From: Romboutsia timonensis | GTDB lineage: Bacteria > Bacillota > Clostridia > Peptostreptococcales > Peptostreptococcaceae | Direction of reading: 5' to 3' | NCBI RefSeq assembly: GCF_900106845.1 | Contig: NZ_LT629850.1 | Coordinates: forward strand, 1,333,941-1,397,940 | DNA: 64,000 nt | Shown here: positions 43,609 to 50,896 of the stretch, piece by piece | Numbering within the stretch: the stretch's first letter is position 1 | How the letters are laid out: the number at the start of each line of letters is the position of its first letter | Notes under the pieces: generated by a model | The model's database searches: none | What the model was told of the DNA's origin: nothing | The model's input: the letters and a program-made list of their open reading frames with translations, nothing else | Made by a program: the position numbers and the translations under genes

Positions 43609-43642
43609 ATCTCCTCTATTTACCAGGGAGCACAAGCTCCCT
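43609..43642 (-). repeat. Repeated ribosome-binding-site hairpin, copy 2
   Basis: Minus strand: GGGAGCTTGTGCTCCC, then TGGTAAATAGAGGAGATTG. It is nearly the same as 43009-43047 and also directly precedes a gene start, here that of the 183-residue protein. Confidence 0.6.
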
Positions 43643-44410
43643 TTAATTAAATTTTCCTCTTTGGCTTTCTAGAAGTATCCTCTCAAGTTCATCTGGTGTA
43701 TATTTTGTAAATGTTTGATTGCAATTATTATGAAATCTAGTATTAACAGCAGGTATAAAAGCCTTTGGTTTGTCAATAATAGGTTTATAATCATTTTTTA
43801 GAGCGGATATTAAGTAACCTACAACATCTCTTATATCAGGTTTACTTTTTACTAGTTCTAACTTTTCAATTAAATAACTAATATCTCTGTTAGTAGCTAA
43901 GTGTGTATTAGCTACTTTTTTTATTTCTTTTTCTTCTAAGTCAAAATAAGATTTTATTTTATCCTCCACCTCTTTATTAGTGGTTGTAATATTAAGTGTA
44001 TTATTAAAACCTGTATTATTATCTTGGACATTTTTGTCAGGAGGGGTACTGACATTTTTGTCTATACCCTTATGACATTTTTGTCCGTAGGTACTGACAT
44101 TTTTGTCACCACCTATAACACCAAGATAAATATGTCTTTCTTTCACTTCTTTAGTTCCTTCTCTGTAAATCATCTTAGAAGATATATACCCCTTGCTTAT
44201 AAGTTGTTGAATCCATCTAGATACGGTTCTTGTAGTTGTTTTATATAACTCTGCAAAATAATCATTACTCGCCCAGCAATATCCTTTCTCATTGCAAAGA
44301 GCTGTTATTTCTCCATATAGTAATTTTGAATTAGGAGTTAAATCTTCATCATATCTAACATTCGCAGGTATAATTGCATAATAACTTTTAGCTATATTTT
44401 CTTTTCCCAA
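43643..44410 (-). CDS. Phage replication initiator with winged HTH
   Basis: The TTG at 44410 follows GTAGGTG; a GTG three codons earlier is an alternative. The roughly 255-residue protein has an N-terminal winged HTH (TPNSKLLYGEITALCNEKGYCWASNDYFAELYKTTTRTVSRWIQQL) used by phage replication initiators, a central stretch rich in DKNVS phrases, and a C-terminal DnaD-like helical part. The central repeats match DNA iterons (44027-44107), as in lambda O. It should start replication of the phage genome. Confidence 0.75.
   Translation of the reverse strand: MGKENIAKSYYAIIPANVRYDEDLTPNSKLLYGEITALCNEKGYCWASNDYFAELYKTTTRTVSRWIQQLISKGYISSKMIYREGTKEVKERHIYLGVIGGDKNVSTYGQKCHKGIDKNVSTPPDKNVQDNNTGFNNTLNITTTNKEVEDKIKSYFDLEEKEIKKVANTHLATNRDISYLIEKLELVKSKPDIRDVVGYLISALKNDYKPIIDKPKAFIPAVNTRFHNNCNQTFTKYTPDELERILLESQRGKFN
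44027..44107. repeat. Four iterons inside the initiator gene, likely replication origin
   Basis: GACATTTTTGTC occurs at 44027-44038, 44051-44062, 44074-44085 and 44096-44107, spaced 24, 23 and 22 bp, about two helical turns. Each is a GACA/TGTC inverted repeat. Lambda-type phages carry their origin in the initiator gene, so this is probably the origin. Confidence 0.75.
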
Positions 44411-44426
44411 ATTTAACACCTACTTT

Positions 44427-44510
44427 TTATCTTCTGTATAGTTTGATTGCTTGGAATACTCCAGCTAAAACTAGAGCATCCCATATAATCACCATTATTA
44501 TTAAATTCAT
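44427..44510 (-). CDS. 27-residue membrane peptide
   Basis: The ATG at 44510 follows AGAGGTTTAGAC. The product begins MNLIIMVIIWDALVLAGVFQ, one helix. It lies between recT and the initiator. Unknown. Confidence 0.5.
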   Translation of the reverse strand: MNLIIMVIIWDALVLAGVFQAIKLYRR

Positions 44511-44512
44511 GT

Positions 44513-45400
44513 CTAAACCTCTAATGTTACCTGTTCATCTATATCTGCAAATTTATCTTCATCTAATGGAGTAAAATCTGCATCTATAAATTCTTCTTTA
44601 GGCTCATATTTAGTAAGTAAATCTAAAACTTCTTGAACTTCATCAAACTTAAGCTCTTTTAAACAATATCCATTACTCTCACAAAATTCTTGCATCTTAG
44701 ATATATCCTTTGGATTATCATAGTCATATAAACCTTTCATAGATGCTAACTTCATAATCCCTTGTTTTTGTCCTGGTGTAGCATAACCAACTTTAACTTC
44801 TTTTTCGGGTAACTTATCAGGTACATTTTGTATTTCTGCCGCATCGTACATCCCTTGTAAATCCTCTGGGAATGCTTCTCTTAAAGCTGTTACCATAGCA
44901 CACTTTCTTATCATCACACATGGCATTTGCTTCCAAGTACTTTGACCTTTTGAGTATTCTTCCATACTAACTTCAGACCTAATAGGGAACTTCATATCTT
45001 TTACATATACTTCGCACCATCCACCTACTAAAATCTCTTTAGGTGCTTTTAAACTACCTTCTCGATAATCCATACTTCCATCAGGTTTTAAAATTACTAT
45101 TCCAGCTTTCATTCCTTCAAAGTTAGGATTTCTATAAGCTCTTTTAACAAATACATCTTTACCGACTACTATATTTGCTGGTGAGTTTCCAAACTTAATT
45201 AAGTAAGCTTCTCTTATAAACGGATTAAGTTTTTGAGCCTTACATAACTCTATAAACATTAACGTCTCCTGATCCGTAACTGCTCCATTTCCACTTACTA
45301 AGTAATTCTTAACTGTTTCTGCAGTTAATACTTGTCCTGTCTCTGTTTTAAACTCCGCTAAACTTAAAGCACTTTTATTTATTGAAACTGAATTATTCAT
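44513..45400 (-). CDS. recT: RecT family single-strand annealing recombinase
   Basis: The 295-residue protein carries RecT landmarks: LMFIELCKAQKLNPFIREAYLIKFG, VGKDVFVKRAYRNPNFEG, and VMIRKCAMVTALREAFPEDLQGMYDAAE. It anneals single-stranded DNA in phage recombination. A Gp157-like gene precedes it; no obvious partner exonuclease is seen. An acidic C-terminus follows. Confidence 0.92.
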   Translation of the reverse strand: MNNSVSINKSALSLAEFKTETGQVLTAETVKNYLVSGNGAVTDQETLMFIELCKAQKLNPFIREAYLIKFGNSPANIVVGKDVFVKRAYRNPNFEGMKAGIVILKPDGSMDYREGSLKAPKEILVGGWCEVYVKDMKFPIRSEVSMEEYSKGQSTWKQMPCVMIRKCAMVTALREAFPEDLQGMYDAAEIQNVPDKLPEKEVKVGYATPGQKQGIMKLASMKGLYDYDNPKDISKMQEFCESNGYCLKELKFDEVQEVLDLLTKYEPKEEFIDADFTPLDEDKFADIDEQVTLEV

Positions 45401-45412
45401 ATGGCAATCCTC

Positions 45413-45886
45413 CTACTTAATAGTTAAACTTGTACCAGTTTTAAGCTCTACACCATCTATAATTAAACCGTCTTTTAAATCTTTTAATAAAGCTTTTTTA
45501 TCTACTTTTTTAACTTGCTCTATAGTTATATAATTTAAAGGTATAATTGCTTCATCCAATATATTTACCGCTCCTGGTGTCTTTCTGATACTTATATTCC
45601 CTAAACTAGTTTCTAGCTTCTTAACTCCCCTTAATTCCATACATTCCTTTGTGTATTCTTTTAGTCTATCTATATTATTTTTCTTAACTTTCTTTAAATC
45701 TGTAAGTCTTTTTATTTCAGTATCTATAGCATCTACTGTAGCTTCTAAGTTTCTAACTACTGCTACTATTCCTGTAGATTTAGTTTCTATTTCAGCTTCT
45801 ATAATAGCTTTTATCTGTTCCACTTCTTCGACTTCATGCATATCTCTTAATGCAACTAAATCTGTGCTTAATTCGTATAAATTCAT
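45413..45886 (-). CDS. Siphovirus Gp157-like protein
   Basis: The 157-residue helical protein has the Gp157 layout: an N-terminal helix, a long coiled coil (VDAIDTEIKRLTDLKKVKKNN) and a C-terminal beta part (GNISIRKTPGAVNILDE). The family accompanies phage recombinases and may confer resistance to other phages; function is not settled. AGGAGGAAATA precedes the ATG. Confidence 0.82.
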   Translation of the reverse strand: MNLYELSTDLVALRDMHEVEEVEQIKAIIEAEIETKSTGIVAVVRNLEATVDAIDTEIKRLTDLKKVKKNNIDRLKEYTKECMELRGVKKLETSLGNISIRKTPGAVNILDEAIIPLNYITIEQVKKVDKKALLKDLKDGLIIDGVELKTGTSLTIK

Positions 45887-45965
45887 TGATATTTCCTCCT
45901 AAGTTTCATATAATATAATCAGTTTAATTTTTTTGTTTTGGCCTTTTTTAAGGCTCTTTTTTTTA

Positions 45966-46277
45966 TTAAAATGGTAATTCTTCTGCTCCTACTGATTCAA
46001 AGTAGTTATAAGCCTCTATATCCTCTTCTAAACTATCTGTTTCTTCTTTATCTGATAGAAGTTTAAGCATTTTTTCAATTGCTCCTAATTGACCATAGTA
46101 AAGCCATTTTTCTTGACTCTTGATATCATGTTCTACCTTTACTTTTAAATATTCATCTGTTCCTGGTAATGCATCTAACATAGTGTTAAAACATTTATCT
46201 ATAACCGCTTGTGTTTCTACTATACTTTGATTTAAAGCTCTTACATCACTTTGTAAGATTTTCTTTATTGCTTCCAT
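45966..46277 (-). CDS. Unknown 103-residue helical phage protein
   Basis: The start at 46277 (MEAIKKIL) is preferred over an upstream GTG because AGGTAGG precedes it at usual spacing. The product is helical with acidic ends. Unknown. Confidence 0.6.
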   Translation of the reverse strand: MEAIKKILQSDVRALNQSIVETQAVIDKCFNTMLDALPGTDEYLKVKVEHDIKSQEKWLYYGQLGAIEKMLKLLSDKEETDSLEEDIEAYNYFESVGAEELPF

Positions 46278-46278
46278 T

Positions 46279-46386
46279 TTAAGCACCTACCTTTATTCTT
46301 TTATACTCTCTTAAAGCATAGAATTTTTTGTCTATATCTTTATCTTTGAATTCTTCTATAAAGTCTTGAAGTATCTTTATATTCAT
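46279..46386 (-). CDS. 35-residue charged peptide
   Basis: The ATG at 46386 follows AGGGGGTGAATTAA. The product begins MNIKILQDFIEEFKDKDIDK. It is one bp from the next frame. Unknown. Confidence 0.5.
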   Translation of the reverse strand: MNIKILQDFIEEFKDKDIDKKFYALREYKRIKVGA

Positions 46387-46575
46387 TTAATTCACCCCCT
46401 CCCAATTATCTAGCCAATTTAAAAATGGTTGAGTAGGTATTTTATATAACCTTCCTACTTTTATGACTTTAAACATATTATCAGTTGCTAATGCTTGTCT
46501 TATTAGACCGTATGCAGTCTTTTCGCATACTCCTAATAACTCAGCTATATCTGTTGCGGTTAATACCTTTTTCAT
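46387..46575 (-). CDS. Excisionase-like HTH protein
   Basis: The start at 46575 is chosen because AGGAGGAATAA precedes it. The 62-residue product is a MerR/excisionase-type winged HTH (LTATDIAELLGVCEKTAYGLIRQ; VIKVGRLYKIPTQPFLNWLDN). It could guide the integrase to excise the prophage or act as a regulator. Confidence 0.7.
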   Translation of the reverse strand: MKKVLTATDIAELLGVCEKTAYGLIRQALATDNMFKVIKVGRLYKIPTQPFLNWLDNWEGVN

Positions 46576-46585
46576 TTTATTCCTC

Positions 46586-47464
46586 CTAAATTCCATATTT
46601 TATAGCCATATCTTTTACTATTGATACATAGCCTTCTATAAGTTTTTTATCTTCTGATATTACATCTAAGTAGTTAGCCTTATCTCTCTTACTCTTAGAA
46701 ACACCCTCTTCTGCCATTCTTCTACGTTTATTAGTAAGTCTAATATCTAAATTAACTCCAAATCGTTTATTTAATAGTTCATAGCTTTCTGATTTAAGTA
46801 AGTTTATATGTTCAAATCCACCTTGATTTCTAGCTATTTTAGCAATTAAAGTTTGAGTTTCACTCCTCCAACTAGTAGTATCTAAACTAACTACTTCTTT
46901 TATGGACTTAACTTCTTCCTGTGCTTCGGTTGCTAACCTATTAGCTCTTAGTGCATTATTATTAGCTTGATTTACTTGTTGTCTCATATCCTTTAAACTT
47001 TGAGCTTGCATAATTATTAAATCTTCTATACAAGTTGGTTTTTGCTCTTTAATCTGTTTTCTCATTGCAAAATATTCTCTTCTAAATTTCTTTCTAAGCT
47101 CTTTTGCTTTATCAGTTCTCATAAGACTTACTAAAGTAAAATATCCTTGCTCTGATAATATGTAGATATTTTTTGAATTTGCTATGGATTGCTTGGTAAA
47201 TCCTAGTTCTAAAAGTGAACCGATACTGTCGGTTGAGTTTTTTAAATCTAAAATATCAATACCTTCCTCGAATTCATCAATATTTTCATTTATTAATGAC
47301 TGAATGTCATTTAGTCTTACTCCATGTATTTCAGCTATTGTCTTAGCTAGTACAACTTTTTCTCCTTCTCCAAATCCACCTTCTATAACTGGTATTTCTT
47401 TACCTAAAAATTCTTGAACTCCAGTTATTTCTATTTCTGTTTGTGCTATTGCTAAACTTGACAT
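46586..47464 (-). CDS. Phage antirepressor with ORF6N domain
   Basis: The 292-residue protein has an N-terminal ORF6N-type DNA-binding part (VVLAKTIAEIHGVRLNDIQSL; GSLLELGFTKQSIANSKNIYILSEQGYFTLVSLM) and a C-terminal helical region. Such antirepressors counter the phage repressor during induction. AGGAGGAATAA precedes the ATG. Confidence 0.78.
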   Translation of the reverse strand: MSSLAIAQTEIEITGVQEFLGKEIPVIEGGFGEGEKVVLAKTIAEIHGVRLNDIQSLINENIDEFEEGIDILDLKNSTDSIGSLLELGFTKQSIANSKNIYILSEQGYFTLVSLMRTDKAKELRKKFRREYFAMRKQIKEQKPTCIEDLIIMQAQSLKDMRQQVNQANNNALRANRLATEAQEEVKSIKEVVSLDTTSWRSETQTLIAKIARNQGGFEHINLLKSESYELLNKRFGVNLDIRLTNKRRRMAEEGVSKSKRDKANYLDVISEDKKLIEGYVSIVKDMAIKYGI

Positions 47465-47475
47465 TTTATTCCTCC

Positions 47476-47793
47476 TTAAACGATTTTAGATATATTATGT
47501 TTGTATTGCTCTCTTCTCACTTGTATAAAGTCTCTTGTGAAGTTAATAAACAACATAGCATCTTTACACTCTTTCTCATTCATCATACAAACTGTTCTTC
47601 TATTAAATGCTTTACCTAATATGCAAGTTATTGCACTTTTTACTTGATGCTTTGTTTTATGGTCATCTATAACTTGGTCAAGTTCATGCTCTATTCTTTT
47701 ACTTAATATAGACCATGGTGTACTCTGTACTTTCATAGCTTCTAATTGAGCTACTCTTGCTTCTAGCATTGCTATTCTTTCTTTGTCTGTCAT
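47476..47793 (-). CDS. ORF6C-like regulatory protein
   Basis: The 105-residue product has an N-terminal coiled coil and a C-terminal ORF6C-like block (DDHKTKHQVKSAITCILGKAFNRRTV), the module often found at the end of antirepressors; here it is a separate gene next to the ORF6N protein. GAGGGGAGAAA precedes the ATG. Confidence 0.65.
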   Translation of the reverse strand: MTDKERIAMLEARVAQLEAMKVQSTPWSILSKRIEHELDQVIDDHKTKHQVKSAITCILGKAFNRRTVCMMNEKECKDAMLFINFTRDFIQVRREQYKHNISKIV

Positions 47794-47860
47794 TTTAAAT
47801 TTCTCCCCTCTACATATAAATTTTAATTATGGAAAAAATATTTTTGTTGATTATAATCCT

Positions 47861-47877
47861 ATTCTCATAATGCGAAT
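47861..47877. promoter_or_regulatory. Repressor operator-like site
   Basis: ATTCTCATAATGCGAAT resembles the operator pattern of 48084-48195. It overlaps the end of the Cro-like gene. Confidence 0.5.
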
Positions 47878-48071
47878 TAATCAGTTAAAAAAATTTCTCG
47901 AATATTAAAACTGAATATATCTTCTAATAATAGAGCTTCTCTTACTGTGAATTTTCTTTTTCCATTTTCTTTATCACAATAAGCTCCTGTTGAAAGTCCA
48001 AGTTTATCAGCTACTTGCTTTTGAGTAAGTTCTTGTTTCGCTCTTTCTGATTTTAATATATTTTTCTTCAT
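47877..48071 (-). CDS. Cro-like HTH regulator
   Basis: The 64-residue HTH_3 protein (LTQKQVADKLGLSTGAYCDKENGKRKFTVREAL) opens the lytic transcript, divergent from the CI-like gene. GGGGTGATTAT precedes the ATG. Probable Cro role is inferred from position. Confidence 0.78.
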   Translation of the reverse strand: MKKNILKSERAKQELTQKQVADKLGLSTGAYCDKENGKRKFTVREALLLEDIFSFNIREIFLTD

Positions 48072-48083
48072 ATAATCACCCCA

Positions 48084-48195
48084 ATTCTCGTTTTGCGACT
48101 TTCTATGTTATTAGTATAATTCCCATTTTGCGAATAGTCAATACTTTTTTCGAAAAAAAATCTAACTTTGCGAATTTATTACTCAATATGCGTAT
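48084..48195. promoter_or_regulatory. CI/Cro operator array
   Basis: The divergent regulator gap holds four copies of an AT-TCnC-TTnTGCGAAT-like motif (48084-48099, 48119-48135, 48160-48175, 48181-48195), each with TGCGA or TGCGT. A fifth is at 47861-47877. This resembles a multi-operator lysis-lysogeny switch. Confidence 0.65.
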
Positions 48196-48232
48196 TTTAG
48201 TATATTATATAAACATACAGGAGGTGATTTTG

Positions 48233-48607
48233 ATGTCATTTGATGAAAAGTTAATATTTTCCACAAGATTACGACATGAAAGAGAAAGATTAGGGTTGAT
48301 GCAAAAGGAGATGGCTCAAAAATTAGATATTCCTCCGAATACATACAATGGGTATGAAACCGGAAAAAGAAGTCCTAATCTAGAAGTAGCTAAACATATC
48401 TCGGATACATTAGATATTTCTGTCGACTATCTTCTTGGTCGTACAGATGAAAGAAATCTAAAAAAAGAAAAAACAAAACTAGATGAAAGTATTAAAACAA
48501 TAGCAGCACATAGAGTTAATCCGTATGAGGATATTTCTGAAGAAGGAATTAATAAAATAAATGAATATATAGAAATGATAAGGATGATGGAGCAAAATAA
48601 AAAGTAA
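48233..48607 (+). CDS. CI-type repressor
   Basis: The start at 48233 follows AGGAGGTGATTTTG; the frame extends upstream without a ribosome binding site. The 124-residue product has an N-terminal HTH (RHERERLGLMQKEMAQKLDIPPNTYNGYETGKRSPNLE) and a short helical tail rather than a LexA-like protease domain, so induction probably goes through antirepressor or ImmA-like cleavage. It is head of the lysogen operon with the Kiwa-like genes. Confidence 0.85.
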   Translation: MSFDEKLIFSTRLRHERERLGLMQKEMAQKLDIPPNTYNGYETGKRSPNLEVAKHISDTLDISVDYLLGRTDERNLKKEKTKLDESIKTIAAHRVNPYEDISEEGINKINEYIEMIRMMEQNKK

Positions 48608-48629
48608 TAAAATGGGGGTAAGGGATAAG

Positions 48630-49631
48630 ATGCAAAATCTAAAATTATGTAAATTAGAATTAGAAAATATAAAAAATATAAGTTTATTATTCTTAAATAA
48701 AAATAATAAATTTGCAGATGGTTATGAACCATTAAAAGCTATTATAGATAAAGATTTATTTCCTAAAATATTAAATATATATAATAATCCAATTGCTACG
48801 TTATTATCTAACCCTGTATTTGAAGAGTTTAGTTATGACGGTAAGGATGATGGAACAATACAATGTCTAGGCAAAGATGATCCTCAGTTGAATACTCAAG
48901 TTCTTTTTAAATTACTAACAAAAAGTATTCAAGAAATAAATTCTTCAAATGTAGATACTATTTCTAACTTAGATAGTGTAATGTCTAGCTCAAGCTTATA
49001 TGCATTTGTATTCAATTTAAACGATGATTCTACATTTACAATAGTTAGAAAAATTTATAGTTCAAATTACTTAGATAAGAATGGAGTATTTTTCTTTAAG
49101 AAGTCTAGGCTTAATACATTAAAAGAAAATTTATTTTCAATAGATTCTAAAATAGACTTTATACTTTATAAAGATTTCATTTATATACTTGGAAAATATA
49201 ATTTTGAAACTTTATTTTCTTATAACTATCATTACCAAAATAAAGCTAATAATTTATTAGTCACTCTTGAAGATTCTAATATACTAGAAAATTATAAAGA
49301 ATTTAAAGAAGATTGTTTAGATAGGCGTTCTATTGTAAAAAAATTAGCTATTTTAGAAGCATCTGGAGATATAAATTCTTTCTTAAATAAACTAGATAAT
49401 AATCCTAAATTTATTCAAGATACTATAAAAAAATATAATTTAAATATTACTTTAAATTCAGAAAATAAAATTATATATAGTGATGTTGCTACGCTTTCAG
49501 AAATTATAAATTTAATTTCTGAGAATTATTTTGTTAGTGATATAACACAACGAAAATGTTTAGCAAATAGAAAAACATATCTTACAGATAATAAACCTAA
49601 AAAAAAATCTAGAACTAGAAAGAAAAAATAA
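48630..49631 (+). CDS. kwaB: KwaB-like DUF4868 protein
   Basis: The ATG at 48630 has AAGGGAT upstream; an ATG at 48612 lacks a site. The 333-residue protein has a DUF4868 layout: an N-terminal mixed region, VFNLNDDSTFTIVRKIYSSNY, a conserved central FILYKDFIYILGKYNFETLFSYNYHY block (about residues 190-215) and a C-terminal EIINLISENYFVSDITQRKC; the end is Lys/Arg-rich. In Kiwa defence KwaB is the DUF4868 effector partner of membrane protein KwaA; the next gene fits KwaA. The family call rests on pattern recall. Confidence 0.75.
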   Translation: MQNLKLCKLELENIKNISLLFLNKNNKFADGYEPLKAIIDKDLFPKILNIYNNPIATLLSNPVFEEFSYDGKDDGTIQCLGKDDPQLNTQVLFKLLTKSIQEINSSNVDTISNLDSVMSSSSLYAFVFNLNDDSTFTIVRKIYSSNYLDKNGVFFFKKSRLNTLKENLFSIDSKIDFILYKDFIYILGKYNFETLFSYNYHYQNKANNLLVTLEDSNILENYKEFKEDCLDRRSIVKKLAILEASGDINSFLNKLDNNPKFIQDTIKKYNLNITLNSENKIIYSDVATLSEIINLISENYFVSDITQRKCLANRKTYLTDNKPKKKSRTRKKK

Positions 49632-49687
49632 AATTTAAAGTTTTATTAATTTAATTATGTTAATATTATATTTATGAGGTGATTTAA

Positions 49688-50287
49688 ATGAAAAATATAA
49701 CTAAATGGATTTTATTTATTTCTTCATACATTCCTTTATTTATAATATTAATTTTTACTAATATCGATTTTAATAAAACCTTAAATTCAATTAATTTAAT
49801 ATTATCAGGCAACTTTAAGATTATATTAAAAAATATTACTTTTGTAGATTTATATTTATGGCTATTAATTACTATCTGTATTGTATGCTTAATTCTAGTC
49901 AAATGCTTAATTATACAATCTAGAGGATTTGAGTATAATAAAAAAATTATTAATATAGAGCCAAGTAATAGTTCTGTTTTAGAATACTTCGTTACATATT
50001 TATTAACATTTTCGTCTTCTAGCTTTTCTTTTAAAGAAATTGTAGTATTTTGGTTTATATTATATATAATAGGACATTTATACATAAAAAATAATAACTT
50101 TTATATAAATCCTACATTATATCTAATGTTCAGATACAATATTTATATTGTAGAGACAAATAACGAAAAAAAATGTTTTGTTCTATCAAGATTAAATGAA
50201 TATGAATTTAATAGTTATATAAACAAAGATATAAATCTTACTATATTATCTGAAGGATTTAATGGAAATATATATCTTTATAAATAA
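49688..50287 (+). CDS. kwaA: KwaA-like membrane protein
   Basis: The 199-residue product has four predicted membrane segments (about residues 7-27, 55-77, 100-115 and 120-135), a cytoplasmic C-terminal part and FYINPTLYLMFRYNIYIVET, matching the short KwaA layout. GAGGTGATTT precedes the ATG. It lies 56 bp after kwaB and ends with a terminator, so the two form a cassette in the lysogeny module. Assignment is mainly by neighbour. Confidence 0.65.
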   Translation: MKNITKWILFISSYIPLFIILIFTNIDFNKTLNSINLILSGNFKIILKNITFVDLYLWLLITICIVCLILVKCLIIQSRGFEYNKKIINIEPSNSSVLEYFVTYLLTFSSSSFSFKEIVVFWFILYIIGHLYIKNNNFYINPTLYLMFRYNIYIVETNNEKKCFVLSRLNEYEFNSYINKDINLTILSEGFNGNIYLYK

Positions 50288-50308
50288 GAGCAGAATCCCT
50301 GCTCTTTT
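50286..50308 (+). terminator. Terminator of the Kiwa-like cassette
   Basis: A 7-bp stem (AAGAGCA / TGCTCTT, 7-nt loop) is followed by TTATTTG. Confidence 0.75.
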
Positions 50309-50333
50309 ATTTGAATCCTATACCGAACATACA

Positions 50334-50349
50334 TTTCATTTTGCGATAC
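50334..50349 (+). promoter_or_regulatory. Extra operator-like site before immA
   Basis: ATTTCATTTTGCGATA fits the operator pattern of 48084-48195. It lies upstream of the ImmA/integrase genes, so the CI-type repressor may also control them. Confidence 0.45.
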
Positions 50350-50375
50350 ATATATTCTTAATAAAGGGGATAAAT

Positions 50376-50885
50376 ATGACAAAATTAGATATGCTATACA
50401 ACTTAGCAAATAAGCACAATATACAAATACATTTTTTTGACTTAACAATTACTGGGTGTTTAGGGTTAAATATAGAAAAAGAAAATATGCCTAGTATGAT
50501 TTTCTTAGATAATTCTTTGAAAAAAGATAAAAATAAACATATAGAAGTTCTAGCAGAAGAGCTAGGACATTTCTTTACTAGTGTTGGAATTAGTGTTGGT
50601 AATATAAAAACATATTCGGATAAATTAGAACTCAATAAAGTTGAAAATAAAGCTGATAAATGGGCTACTAATTTTTTAATAACTGATGAAGAAATTATAA
50701 ATTTGATTAATAAAAATATAACTGATATCAACGAAATGGCTGAAGTCTTAAGTGTTCCCTATGAAATAGTTCTAAAAAAACTTAAGAATTTATCTATTAC
50801 AAAACAATATTTAGATTTAGGAAACGGAAAATATTTAATGCTAACTAATTTTCCAAATTTAATAATTTATCAGGATATACTTTAA
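50376..50885 (+). CDS. ImmA/IrrE-like metallopeptidase
   Basis: The start at 50376 follows AAAGGGG; the frame extends upstream unneeded. The 169-residue product has the COG2856 pattern HIEVLAEELGHFFTS, where the first His of HExxH is replaced but an upstream His is present, as in many phage versions, followed by ADKWATNFLI. ImmA cleaves phage repressors in ICEBs1. It is 11 bp before the integrase. Confidence 0.8.
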   Translation: MTKLDMLYNLANKHNIQIHFFDLTITGCLGLNIEKENMPSMIFLDNSLKKDKNKHIEVLAEELGHFFTSVGISVGNIKTYSDKLELNKVENKADKWATNFLITDEEIINLINKNITDINEMAEVLSVPYEIVLKKLKNLSITKQYLDLGNGKYLMLTNFPNLIIYQDIL

Positions 50886-50896
50886 GGAGGTTTGAC

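Noticed and set aside
43009-43642. Repeat pair considered as ends of a small mobile element
   Set aside because: The copies are direct, not inverted, have no flanking duplication and end in ribosome binding sites.
44027-44107. Regular repeats considered as a CRISPR array
   Set aside because: Only 12-bp units at 22-24 bp spacing within an open frame; no spacer diversity or cas genes. They fit iterons.
50376-50885. ImmA-like protein considered inactive because the first His of HExxH is missing
   Set aside because: Many phage relatives have the same LAEELGH form with an upstream His, so this is not evidence of loss.
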